A DNA stretch of 64,000 nucleotides, from contig BSBM01000260.1 in the NCBI GenBank assembly GCA_027924585.1, forward strand, positions 17,087,001 to 17,151,000. Reading direction: 5' to 3'. Both the position numbers and the translations under genes were made by a program. This document shows positions 45,418-56,265 of the stretch, in pieces (the first letter of the stretch is position 1; each line of letters begins with the position of its first letter). The notes below the pieces were generated by a model. It was not told the DNA's origin. It made no database searches and saw nothing but the letters and a program-made list of their open reading frames with translations. The stretch comes from Larix kaempferi (taxonomy: Eukaryota > Streptophyta > Pinopsida > Pinales > Pinaceae).

Positions 45418-46332
45418 TTAGTAGGTCTTTTGATGACTATTCAATGCTGGTTGATCATCATCATCCTCTAGTATTCTATGCGTGAGTGCTTCATCTACCC
45501 TCACGTATAGAATTTCCACCATCTTCTTTAGTCTTAGGTTGTAACATTTGTATGCCTTGCTTATTATTGCATATCCAAGAAAGATTCCTTCATCGGATGT
45601 GGAATGAAATTTTCCTAGGTTTTCATCATTTCTTTTGATATAAAACTTGCTCACAAATATTCTGAAATGCTTAAATGTTGTTGGACCGCCTTTCCAGAGT
45701 TCATATGGAGTCATGTTGCTATCTGTTCTGACTTGAAATCTATTTAAAATATGAATAGCAGTATGAATAACTTGAGTCCAAAAAATGTCGGACAATTTAG
45801 AATAATTTAACATTGTTCTAGCCATTTCCTGTACAGTTCTGTTTTTTCTTTTTGTCACTCCATTTTGTTGTGGAGTACTGACGGCTGAGAAATGTCTTAT
45901 GATTCCATGTTTCTCACATAAATACTCAAATTCATTTGAGGTGTATTCACCTCTATTATCTAATCTTAGACACTTAATCTTCAATTCAATCTCATTTTCA
46001 ACTACTTCTTTAAAAATTTTGAAGCACTCAAATGTCTCTAATTCTTTCTTAAGGAAAAAGACCCATGTCACTCTAGTATAATCATCAATGAAGAGAAGGA
46101 AATAGGATTTACCATTTAGGCCTTTGGTTTGCATTGGGATGCAAAGATCAGTGTGCACTAGCTCCAATGGTTTTGTTGTAGAATATTCTTTTGTCTTAAA
46201 TCTTACTCTTATTTTCTTTCCATATCGACAATGCTTGCAAATATAATTTAAGGGCTTCATGATTTTTGGAATGTCTCTCACTGTTTGTATTTTGTTGATT
46301 TTGACCAGATTGTCAAATTTTATATGTCCCAT
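45418..46332 (-). pseudogene. Copia2 integrase
   Basis: A 304-codon minus-strand frame shows MGHIKFDNLVKI and CKHCRYGKK (zinc-binding end), EYSTTKPLELVHTDLC (first catalytic Asp), YFLLFIDDYTRVTWVFFLKK, KCLRLDNRGEYTSNEFEYLC (second Asp, with GGEY changed to RGEY), STPQQNGVTKRKNRT (Glu replaced by Thr-Lys where VVERKN is usual), and a C-terminal part with YELWKGGPTTFKHFRIF and EGIFLGYAIISKAYKCYN. It continues into a hydrophilic linker (45417-45141). Length and order are normal for copia integrase. The changed catalytic Glu makes it inactive. Confidence 0.88.
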
Positions 46333-46434
46333 TCTTCTGTGCTAAAGCCAATTTGCATCTATTTTCCCCAAGCATCATCTTTCTTCTTTTATTTTATCTA
46401 ATATGTATACATTATTTGGGGTTCTAGATGTTGT

Positions 46435-46764
46435 TTATACCAATCTTCCAGTATCCTTTTTTCCTATTTTACATTTCTTGGAATCAAATGTGAGAATATG
46501 TCCTTGATCACAACTGTGGTTTACACTAAGAAGATTGTGCTTAATATTTTCAACGATTAAGACATTTTCAGATTTGGCTTCCTTATTCCCAAGACTTACC
46601 ATTCCCTTCCCAAGAATTCTAGCATAACCATCATCTCTAAAACAAACACCGCCTCCTTTTTCTTCTTTAAATTTCAAAAAATTGTCTTTATTCTCTGTCA
46701 CATGTTTGAAACATCCACTGTCTATATACCAATGACCTCTTTTTCTTTGTGCGTCTAAATCCAA
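46435..46764 (-). pseudogene. Copia2 protease
   Basis: The frame reads GHWYIDSGCFKHVTENKDNF (active-site DSG with the usual copia C-x-K/R-H-MT context), DDGYARILGKGMVSLG and IKHNLLSVNHSCDQGHILTF. This is a copia aspartic protease. The DSG triad is intact, but the frame is closed at both ends. Confidence 0.82.
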
Positions 46765-46799
46765 GCTACATCCTTCTTGACTCTATTGGTTTGTATTTT

Positions 46800-48290
46800 T
46801 CTGCCAGAATTTGTAGGGTTTCTTTTACTGGGAATATTCTTGGTTTCAATAGTGTGTGCATATGGTAAATGATCTTCACATTCATGAACATTATGACCAT
46901 AATTGTGACATTTATGTCATTCAACATCAAAATTCAAGGGGCCAAAGGAATTGAAATTTTCTTTCAAAGTTTCAACTGGCCTTCTGATATCATTATTTCT
47001 AGATTAGTAATAAATAGTATTCTTCTTAACATTCTCTTTTGCAGATGCTTTGCAATTTACTGCTTTATGACCAAAATTGTTACATAAATAGCAATTTCCA
47101 AAGAAAAGAGTTTGATACCTTGTGAAGTGAGTTCTTCCAGATTGCGAAATACATGTTTTCACATGAGATGATTTATTGTCTTGTTCTCTGAAATTATGAT
47201 CTTTCGTTGGAATAGAGCCTTTGATCACATATGCAAAACTTCTTGCTCCTATCCCATAGGTCGACTTCGTTGAAGTTGAACATTCATAGGCTAGCCTGGA
47301 CTTGCCAGATAATGTCCTCTAATTTTCTATAATTTTATCTAGAGCTTCAGTGCTGCTACTAAATTCCTGTTGAAAATTCAGTTGGATATTGACTTTTTAC
47401 AATTCCCTTTTTAAGGAAATGACTTCAATTTCTGACTTTCCACACTTTTCCTCCTTTTGTCTCAGCTGTCATGTTATGTATGCTTCTAATTTTTTTGTCT
47501 CCTTGATTTTTTCATCATACCTTGATAGTTGTTCCTGTAGATATTTATTCTTCTTTATCAATTTCTTCAGTTATTCCAAGGCACTGATAAGCTCTCCTTC
47601 AAAATCTACTTCATCCATTTCTTCATATTTTGAACCTTCTTGTTCCAGGTATTATTCTATTGCCATGAATAGTACTTATCTATCATCTTCGCCAAATGAA
47701 TTGTTGTCCTCTTTGGAATACAAACTATTTTTATTCTGCTTATGTTCATATATGCTTTATTGATACATTTTCCTTTGTTCTTTATGATTGAGGTCTTCTT
47801 CACTATCACTATCCTTTCTTTTCTTGTAAGGACATTTGGAAGCAAAGTGACCTACTTTACCACATTCAAAACATTTGAAAGGTAACTTACCTTTATACTT
47901 GTCATGACCCCTCTTGAGGTTCTTTACAAAATTTTCTTCTTCATCATCTCATACACTAGAGGAACTCTTTCTCTACTCATGCTTGCTACCTTTTCTCTTC
48001 TTGGAAGCTTTGAAACATGCTTCTTTTCTAGAAGGATTCTCATTTTCCATCCTCATCTCATATGCAATACAAATCCCATGAATTTCATCCATCTTTAATT
48101 TATCCAACTCATTTCTATTTGCTAGAATTGATACTTTTGGATTCAAACCTAGTTGGTAGAGATCTCAATACCTTTTGTATGAATACTTCTTCAGCAATTT
48201 GTACTCCAAGACCTCCGATGGAATTAAAAATCTCATATACTCAGAGAAGATAAGATGTAATATTTTCTTCTTCCCTTGTATTTAGAGTTT
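46800..48290 (-). pseudogene. Copia2 gag, C-terminal part with two zinc knuckles
   Basis: From 48290 downward the minus strand reads EEENITSYLL, then (after a TGA) VYEIFNSIGGLGVQIAEEVF, QKVLRSLPTRFESK, MDEIHGICIAYEMRMENE, a Lys/Ser-rich part, and the knuckle CFECGKVGHFASKCPYKKRK at about 47830-47873. A Glu/Lys-rich helical region follows. A second knuckle CYLCNNFGHKAVNCK lies near 47050-47100. This is a copia gag of the SIRE-like type. Its N-terminal half is missing and replaced by gypsy gag. Several stops interrupt it. Confidence 0.78.
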
Positions 48291-49200
48291 CAAACTGTCC
48301 TGAAATTGAATTGTACACTCTCATGAATCTGCCAGAGAATTCATGCACAGACTCAAAGCCCCCTTTCTTCAGGTGGTTATATTGGGACAAGATTTGTGAT
48401 GGACTCTTTACTGCCTCCCATCTATCTAGAAACAATGTTTGGAAGGCTGCAAAGTTTTGGACAGATGCGTATGGTAAATCTTTGAACCATTTCTTAGCCT
48501 CTCCAAATAGGATTTGTGCAAACAACCTCATCTTAGCATCTTCATGGTCCACTTCTTCTAGGTCAATGAAATCTTCAAACCTATCTACATGTTGACTTGC
48601 TGAAAAATCACCCTCCCCATCGTATAGGATAATTCTTAGTGAGTAATTTTGAGGGAGGTCATGCAAGACAACAGGTAGAGCTAAGGGAGAAAACCTGGCT
48701 GCCATTTGTCTGGGTGGATTCTGAGCTATAGGACGATTATTTTGAGGAGGATTCTGGAAAGTGATATGAGGCTGAGGTATCTAGGAATGAGGTTTAGATT
48801 TCGCAACTTTAACAGTGTTCTACAAATTGTACCATATAGGATCTAACAAATATGAATCAAGATCATTCAGACTCACTTCAACTAAATTTAGATCTGACTC
48901 TGATTTAGATTTTAACAAGGGTCTTCCAATATTTACTTCTAAATTCACTTCATGAAAGTCAGATGACTCTTCTTTAGACACGGTTCCTTCAATATCAGAA
49001 AGGCTATTCTTCTCCTTTTTACTTCTATGCCTAAGCAAGACTTCTAGATTTTCCACGCCTAGCAAAATTCAGAGATAGAGTTACCTCTTGTGTGGATCTT
49101 TCTAGGGGCCGGGGTGTCTTCTGGAGATTCTTTAGAAATGGACTTGGGCTCGTCAACTATTCCTAGTGGAGTTTCCTTTGAACAAAAATCTCGATGAGTG
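48290..49200 (-). pseudogene. Gypsy gag N-terminal part fused to Copia2 gag
   Basis: One minus-strand frame (about 49065-48241) gives a charged N-terminal part (SKKEKNSLSDIEGTVSKEES), two TAG stops, then a Ty3/gypsy gag core: LRIILYDGEGDFSASQHVDR, FEDFIDLEEVDHEDAKMRLF, LFGEAKKWFKDLPYASVQNF, FLDRWEAVKSPSQIL and HEFSGRFMRVYNSI. Right after this, near 48290, the residues become copia-like (FETLNTREEENITSYLL) without a frame change. The gypsy part follows the PBS at 49324-49341 and so belongs to the element whose LTR is 49345-54554. The reading start is uncertain. Confidence 0.72.
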
Positions 49201-49323
49201 GAGTCGCAAGGGAAAATGCACAACCTTATTAAATTCAGAAACCTCTAATTTCCCTCAGAAATTTCTTCTTTCTCTGAAAACCGGAATTCTCTATCGTTCT
49301 CCTAGGGATGATGCAACACTCAC

Positions 49324-49341
49324 TCCCCAATAGCGGCGCCA
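49324..49341 (-). other. Gypsy primer binding site next to the 5.2 kb LTR
   Basis: The minus strand reads TGGCGCCGCTATTGGGGA three bases after the LTR end ...GGTGCTAACA. It resembles the plant tRNA-Asp-complementary PBS (TGGCGCCG...GGGGA) found in many gypsy elements, with a few changes. Confidence 0.8.
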
Positions 49342-50016
49342 ATATGTTAGCACCCAAATCATACCTCAAGGTTGTAGAGGGGCCAAGATGGGGTAACCAC
49401 AAAACCACTTAAGGAGGAATAAGATGGCTTCTTATCCTCCAGAGAGGGATCTCTCACAAACAAGTTTTAACAGGGCTAGATAAATGATTAAAACTGAAAT
49501 TAAATTGTTGTTTGGCTGAAAACAAAATAAGTATCCATTGGGCAGTGGAGTCAAAACATACAGAAAATGAATATCATGATAGTGCTATGCAAACAAACCC
49601 TCTCAGAGGCAAGGAAGCCACCAGCTCATAGTCAAAGTTCTTTAGTTTGATGATTTAGAAGAAAATGATGAACAGTCCATCGATATAGAGGATATGGTTA
49701 TGAATTCTATATCAATTTTAGTAGAAATTGGTTATGGATGCTTAGAATGAAAATAACAGACCATATAACTATGAATTCTATTATGATACTACACTTATCC
49801 AAGCATGAACAACATGACAATATGGATTAAACAAATAAGGAAAAACATTCACATAAGGAAAGGAATAAACGGACTGCAAGACCAATAACGCATGAATCCC
49901 TGAAAGAAAATTCCTGTGAGGCTCTGCCAAATTTTATTAAAACAGTCAAAATACTCAACACAGAGCAATACACGGGTTCCCCAAAATTTTCAACCCTTTA
50001 GCATTATTTTACATTG

Positions 50017-50024
50017 TTTATATA
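50017..50024 (-). promoter_or_regulatory. Probable LTR TATA box
   Basis: TATATAAA on the minus strand lies about 80 bases before an AATAAA (49933-49938), a spacing usual for the U3/R region of an LTR. Confidence 0.5.
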
Positions 50025-50256
50025 GATCTTCTGAGCCTCAGGCTCGACTTCTCCTAACAGAAAATAGTTATAAAAACGGTGACACCTATGCAACAGGTTC
50101 GCCACTCCAAAAAAATGACAAAGCTGGCCAAACTGGCTCAACTGTCTTTTACAGATTTACTGGTAATTTTTACCAAATGACAACAGACTCTAACAAAAAT
50201 AAAAAATGCTCTGGTAACTGCTCCTCCAGCTGGCTTCTTCCACCATCCTCGACTCT

Positions 50257-53200
50257 TCACGCACCCAACTTCAGTTTTTCCTTCCCATAGTTTTCAATGA
50301 GTTCCCACTGCTCGGTTGTTGGTAAATCTAAGGAGGCAAGCTCTTTAAGCTAAAGCCTCATTTTGGTATGCTCCTTGTATGAATAGCACACGAGGATTGT
50401 AAGAGCCTCTTTAAATGTAGAGACTAGCTCCAAGTCCTTTGACAACTTTTCTATCATCGTGTTTCTTGCCAGAGGCTGCTCCATATCTGCAAAGCACTCC
50501 TGGTCCAACCTGCACTCCCATAGCTTGCCTTGATATCCTTCCTTCGTTCTCATGGTTCCATCTTATTCCCAAAACATAGGAAAACCCTTCTTAAATAATG
50601 GATCAAATGCCTCTCTGAACAACTTCACTTGGTTAGCCAGGATGTCTATCCATGCTTGGACAGTTTTCACTTCTTGGTGCTTGAGTATTATATTTTTAGC
50701 GTTGATGATAGTGGCCACTCTGTCTTTTATATTGGATGCTTGAACCTAGTCTTCAGACAGACCATTCAAAAACTCTATTGCATTCTGGGCATACTCCATG
50801 GGTTTTTTATTCAGCTTCTCATTTGCAACTGTGACAGCTGACCTTGCCAACTTGATTACAGCTTCCTTATCTACCATGAAGTCCAAATATGGCCTCAGCT
50901 CTTCTTCCTGTACAATAACATCATCCCAGATGATCTTCTTTGCTTCCTATAGTGCACTTTTCCCTACAACCTCCTGCTTCAACTTATCATAATCAACCTG
51001 CATCGCCTGGTACTTGGTTTCCCAAGCCTCCCTTTCTTTTTCTGTAGTGTCCTTCAGGGTCCTTAAGTTGGCATTCTACTTCTTCAGTCTGATTACTTCT
51101 GTATCATCCAAATGAGCCCTAGCTATTTTCCCTACAATGGAAAAATCCCCAGATTCTATTGAGGGTGTGGTCATGGCTTCTATCTCCTGCTCTTTATCTT
51201 TCAACTTTTTCTCAAGTCCCTTAACCTGAACCTTTAAGGAGTCCTCACTGTCCATTATCAATTTCATATCTTCTCACCACTTTTTCTCCTTTTCTTCAAA
51301 CTCTAATAGCTTAGATTTGCAATCATTAAACTTACCTTGCAGCTCTTCTTTTTCCTCCTCTAACTCTGCAATTTCAGGTGCATTCACCAGTTGGGCAGCT
51401 AAAATCTTCAATTTTCTCTTTAGTGACAGGATTTCCTGATCTTTTTCCTCTAATAGCTTCTGAATGCTAGCCCTTTTTCTCTCTTTGGTCTCAGTGGCCA
51501 ATAGTGAAGCTTGGAACTTTTTCACCTGTGCTTTCAGGCTCTTGTTTTCTTCCTTTTCCAATCCCAACTGCTTTTGCACTTTGGCTTTATTGGCGTGCAC
51601 CTTTGATATCTCTATGGAAGACTTCAACAACTTATTGTAGATGACCTCACCTGTCTCCTTATGCAAATTGATTACATCAGGTACTGGAATGTCCTCTAGA
51701 TTAATTTTCAATTCTGTGGCCTTGTTCTTGGTGGCTAAGGCAAGGCTTAAGGTATTCTGCGTAAGGTTTCTACTCGCCACCAATGCCACATCCTTCTTGG
51801 AGATTTTTCTCACATCAGCATACAATTTAGCTTCTTCTGATATGTTCTCTGAGCTCTCTTCATATTCCTCCAGTAACTCTGCCCTACTTATGCTTGGTGT
51901 TGCTGGTCCAACAGGTGTTTGTTGAACACGTGCTCCTTAACCTCAAAAGATGACACCAGGAATCTGACTTGCTTTTTCTTGGACTGCCCTATTTTCACTG
52001 CTACTAATTGCTACCCAGGATCCTCCACCTTTTTCCTCTTTGAGGCTCTCTCTACACTATTGTCCACATCCATGGGGTCACCACCTTCTTGCTTGCTGGA
52101 TTTTTTTGAAACAATGGTAATGGGTATGGCTGCTGATATTACTGGGGTTTGACTGGGTGAACTAGGAACTGATGATGTGCCTCTTTCAAACAGGAATTTC
52201 GCAGAGGAGGAATCTCTTGGTGGGTCTACTTCCATCTAACATTTGTCAATATATTCTAACCAATTTGACCTTTCAACTAGGCCTGCAAGCTCAAAATGCT
52301 CATACCCTTTCCTATTAGTTTCGTTTTTCCTCTCTGAAATTATATGGTGGGGATCATAATTCATTGTTGCCTTTGAAGGGAATCCTAGGTCACCCATCAT
52401 TTGCTCAACACTTGGGAGGGATGCCTTGTTTTTGACAATGAAAGAACCCAGCATCCAAGGGAAACTGATGTCAGATAACTTCCTATCATCCAAGAAGTGC
52501 TCACATTCTACCTTCAGATTTTTCCTTATAAATTCCAAAGTGAGCACTCTAGGGGTTAGGAAGGTAGATAGCACATAGGGGGCATGGGAGAAACCATAAA
52601 CCCTGATCACAGTCCCATGCTTCAGCAAAAACCAATCCTCAACCCTCTTCTCCATGGATGGCTGTAATAAGTCCTTCATCTCTGGAAACACCCTAGGCAG
52701 CCTCTTCTGGAAGAAAACAAAATAGATCTCTGCCATGAGGTCATTCATAAAGGTTTTGTAATCTGAGTACATCTCTTGGGCAAACTTCATCTCTGGCCCT
52801 TGTAGGCTTTCTTCAATTGCTTCCAGGAACATTTTCAACAAATGAGACTAGAACCTGAAGGCCCTTAATTTAGGGAATTCTATGAGCTGGGAGTGAATGT
52901 TGTATGATAGGGCTTCATCAAACTTTAGGCATGTGCACTGGGTGGGAAAATTAGCGTCTGTTGGTTCAATGGGACATGTGCTCATAACAAACATTAAACT
53001 GATTAGAGGCTCGGTTATATATTGTACATTGTCCATCCCTATGAACTGAGCCAACATAGAAATAACACATCTTGACTCTTCTTTAAATAGGTTGGCCTCA
53101 CCAAGAAAAGATGTGCCTTGAAAGGAGGTATTTGATAGTAAGGAGGCACAATAAAAGCTCTGCTTGAGGTCAGCTGGGGCTTGACGAAAATGCTAGATCA

Positions 53201-53585
53201 GGTTTTCCATTCTGAAACTTTGGGATTTCTGACAGAATTCTTCAGGCACGGCTAGGGATTTTCTAACTATAGGAGCATCTACATAGCACCGAATTTTTGA
53301 GTTTGAGGCATCTAGGATTGCTCTTCAATCTGGTGAGTAATGGCCAGCACACCAGTCTATGAACTTAGGGAAAATAAGCATTTGACTGGTTGTAAATAAG
53401 TGAAAAAGGGAAAGGTAAACTTGTTGGAAATCCACCTGTCTGGCCCTAAAAACCTCTAACTTCTCTTTGGAAACCTCTATGGAGCGATTTATCAGTATGG
53501 TGTTAAAAACCTCACAGTCTTTATCTTCTAACAGGTCGATTTTATTAGAGAGTTCAAAAGCTGGAGGCTACACAGATCCAACCAT
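50257..53585 (-). pseudogene. Long ORF of unknown function inside LTR U3 (about 1,100 codons)
   Basis: From an ATG at 53585 the minus strand keeps one frame to about 51970, shifts once, and keeps the next frame to a TGA at 50257-50259. In-frame stops occur about a dozen times (for example 52848, 52236, 52011, 51274, 51076, 50554 and 50350), mostly TAG. The N-terminal part has FNTILINRSIEVSKEKLEVF and VDFQQVYLSLFHLFTTSQML. The middle part has EDWFLLKHGTVIRVYGFSHA. A Ser/Pro/Glu-rich segment carries a basic ERASKRKKVE motif that could be a nuclear signal. The last third is a long predicted coiled coil (KSLKAQVKKFQASL, EILSLKRKLKILAAQL, QGKFNDCKSKLLEFEE). I do not recognise a family. It is in the sense of the gypsy and not gag or pol. 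Confidence 0.65.
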
Positions 53586-54554
53586 TTAAATAGTTTATGG
53601 CGGAAGTAGACGGCCTACCTGGTCACTTGACAGCTAGGCGGGCTTCCGAGCTTCTGGTTGGCTGGCCGGTTCTGCACGATCCGCTCCTTTCGCTTTCAAA
53701 TGCACACAGGACAAATGGGATGCGAATCTCTGTGTAGGCGGGCATTTTATAATATAAATCTACCATATCACCCTTACAGCTATGATAGCGATGGAACGAC
53801 ATTAGCCGTCCACCTTATGCGATTGATTCTCCACCGTAGATCTCTTTAGCCTCTGCCTTCCAAAATGCCTCGTGGCCTCCAACTCCTCCACATATCATCT
53901 CGACAGCATCTCTGAAATGAAAAAGCATTTCCAACCGTCGATTTGATCTCCTCCTGGATCCTGGCCGTCTAAGGATGCGTCCCTTTACAGGGTTCGCGGA
54001 TTTTGGATGTGTCGATTTCATGTGCAAGTCATGTCCGCGAACTAATTCTGAGCCGCCAATCTTCATCCTGTTAGATATGCACCATTGGAAGGTGCCAAGA
54101 TTTAACAAAAGTTCATGGATTTGAATCATAACCTTTTTCGCGCATGTCTAAATTGCAAAAAAAGTATCGACCGTTGATTTGCGCCACCCGCCGTCGATCT
54201 TCCTTGACCTGCCCGCTAGCTAGCGCCCCACCAATGCTTAAAAGATATTTAACTTTTTCCGTGAAGGAGGCTCATGACTGTTGATCTCCCCTGCCTTTGA
54301 TCTAAACTGTCCACAGGCGTCAATCATCATTGCGGGCCCATTCCTTTATATTTATCCCTCTGATCAACATTAAGACTGTAGCTTCCTCAATATTCTTATC
54401 TTGGCTCCAAGTTCAACTGCATAAAGCTCTGATATGTTCAATCTTTGGGTCTTGTGGATCAAGGGTTAGGCTTTCCTTGGCTATTTTCCTTAATCTGCAC
54501 CTTTCCATTCTCTTAAAATCCTTCTAAACAATTAGCACAAAATAGGTGCTAACA
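53586..54554 (-). other. LTR U3 part upstream of the ORF
   Basis: No gene is seen. Minus-strand TTTATATTATAAAA (within 53741-53760) about 160 bases before the ORF start, and ATAAATATAAAGG near 54345, are TATA-like and could serve a transcript for the ORF. A run of similar phrases with 'ccgttgat' or 'ccgtcgat' and 'cttgac' occurs around 53930-54290. Confidence 0.4.
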
Positions 54555-54804
54555 ACTTGCTCCTATTGGGGATGCTATCCTCCTTGCGAGGTAGCAAAGA
54601 ACCCCCGCAGACCAGTGCCTTATCCATTTGGGCGACTCGGACAAGAAAATCAACCCCTATCTTCTATGGTTTATTCTGAAAGCATAGACAAAACAAAAAC
54701 TATGGCTATCCCCTCCAGATCTTAGGGCCTTCGCTTCAGGCTTCAAATCCTTTGGTTAGCCATCAGTATCTAAAGTAACTGTAAAAAACAAAAATATTTA
54801 CAAA
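54555..54804 (-). other. Gypsy2 non-coding stretch before the 3' LTR
   Basis: About 250 bases between the integrase stop and the LTR. The only signal is the purine-rich AATAGGAGCAAGT next to the LTR. Confidence 0.5.
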
Positions 54805-55872
54805 CTATGGTACAAGAGTTACTTGCCATCCTCGGGACAGGTAATGCTTCAAAAATCTTCCATTGACTGGACCTCCTGTCCATGGAGACCCATCTTGATG
54901 CTCCAGGATGAATGAGTTCACACCCCTGTTTACTGCAATGATATATGGGCCAACCCACATATGATCAAACTTTCCATGTTTATCCTCTTTAGGAGCATCC
55001 CATTTTAAAACTAACTCATTAACCTAAAACTGCTCTTCTTTGAACTTCCTGTCAAAGGTATTCTTCATCTTCTCCTGGTGTACCTGCACTTTATCATATG
55101 CCATGTCCCTCAACTCATTTAATTCTATTATCTGGTTCACTCTTCTCTGCATATGGTTAGGCTCATCCTCCTGCCCCTGTAACAACTTCATGACTGGCAT
55201 CCCTAATGAGGTGGGAAAAACAACTTCTACTCCATATACTATCTAAAAAGGTGACATCCCAATGGCCCTTTTAGTGCTGATCTTATCATACCACATAGCA
55301 TATTTCAATTTTGTGTGACATGCCCTTTTGTTTTCTTCTAGTAGCCTATTAATTATCCTCACCAAGCTTTTGTTAGAGGATTCTGCCAGTCCATTTCCCT
55401 GTGGATAGTATGAAGTGGAATGATTTAGGATTATGTGGTATTTGTGACAAAAATTTATCATTTTCTTGGACTTAAAAGCAGCTGCATTGTTTGTTACAAT
55501 CCTCTTGGGGCATCCAAACCTGGCTAAAATGTTGTCCTCCAGGAAATCCATGATAGAATTCTTAGTTGCTCTCCTAGTAGGTATAGCCTCGATCCATTTA
55601 GTAAAATAATTTGTGGCTGTAAGGATCCACTTGTGCTGACCAAAAGAGTTTGGGTTTATCTCCCCAATGAAGTCTAGCCCCCACTGTTGAAAAGGTGCTT
55701 CCAATGAGATTGGGTTGAGGCGAAGTGAAACCAACTTCCTCTTGCCATCGAAGACCTGGCACTGATGGAAAGTAACAGTCTCCTTGTATACATCAGCAAT
55801 CAGAGAAGCCCAATAGAACCCATCCCTCAAAATCTTGTTGGATGTCACCTTTCATGAATGGTGACCCCCACA
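54805..55872 (-). pseudogene. Gypsy2 integrase
   Basis: The frame reads KILRDGFYWASLIADVYKET, CQVFDGKRKL, APFQQWGLDFIGEIN (first catalytic Asp), WILTATNYFTKWIEAIPTRR, FGCPKRIVTNNAAAFKSKKM (Asn where the second catalytic Asp should be), STSYYPQGNGLAESSNKSL (Glu present). After a TAG at 55243 it continues VYGVEVVFPTSLGMPVMKLL and the GPY/F-type end HMWVGPYIIAVNRGVNSFIL, finishing FLKHYLSRGWQ before a TAG at 54805. The HHCC start lies beyond the Gypsy3 insertion (60254 upward: MKYFHKGDCGGHH-like). The catalytic change makes it inactive. Confidence 0.87.
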
Positions 55873-55877
55873 ATCTC
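55873..55877. other. Gypsy3 target-site duplication, left copy
   Basis: ATCTC here and at 60249-60253 are identical and border the Gypsy3 LTRs. Removing Gypsy3 and one copy rejoins the integrase HHCC region of Gypsy2. Confidence 0.88.
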
Positions 55878-56252
55878 TGTGATGAACCTACAATAATTAA
55901 TTAATGCAAATACACGAGATATCAGAAATAACAGAACTCAGAATCACTTTTATATTGATCGCAGGCCACTTCGAGGGGGCAACCTCCTTTGAGCAAGCTC
56001 AATACAATTAACTTCACGGTGCCTTCATAGGCCTCAACACACACTTATATACTAAGTCTAGGTGCCAATACTATGAGTAAAAACCATGGGCCAATACAAA
56101 CTATGGATCAACAAAACTATGGGCGACTTACAAAGCATATGCGCCAACAACAATAACACAAACTATGGATCAACAAATACTACGGGATGACTTACAAAGC
56201 ATATGCGTCCAACAACAATATACTAACAAAGTATAGACATGGGTTCCTAACA
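55878..56252 (-). repeat. Gypsy3 3' LTR
   Basis: Starts TGTGATGAACCTACAATAAT and ends GGGTTCCTAACA. It is near-identical to 59875-60248. Next to it, the minus strand reads AAGGGAGAGGGGA (56253-56265), the polypurine tract. Confidence 0.9.
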
Positions 56253-56265
56253 TCCCCTCTCCCTT

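Larger units (their letters stand above)
38618..48290 (-). mobile_element. Copia2: SIRE-like Ty1/copia element, 5'-truncated, with nested insertion
   Basis: A minus-strand Ty1/copia element. In element order it has the C-terminal part of gag, PR, INT, RT, RNase H, a polypurine tract and a 3' LTR. The upstream (5') end is missing: at about 48290 the gag joins a gypsy gag. RT/RNase H is split by an insertion (about 40890-44296). Sequence style and LTR start (TGTTGAACGTTGGTG) suggest the SIRE/Maximus group. All domains carry stops or shifts. Confidence 0.82.
49345..54554 (-). repeat. 5.2 kb gypsy LTR shared by Gypsy2 and a second unit
   Basis: The unit starts TGTTAGCACC and ends GGTGCTAACA, a perfect 10 bp inverted pair. 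On the minus strand a PBS follows its 3' end and the Gypsy2 integrase precedes its 5' end, so it serves as 3' LTR of Gypsy2 and as 5' LTR of the gag fragment below it. Minus-strand TATATAAA (50017-50024) and AATAAA (49933-49938) mark a likely promoter and poly(A) signal, which puts U3 at about 49990-54554. U3 contains a 3.3 kb ORF. I found no second LTR boundary inside. Confidence 0.75.
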
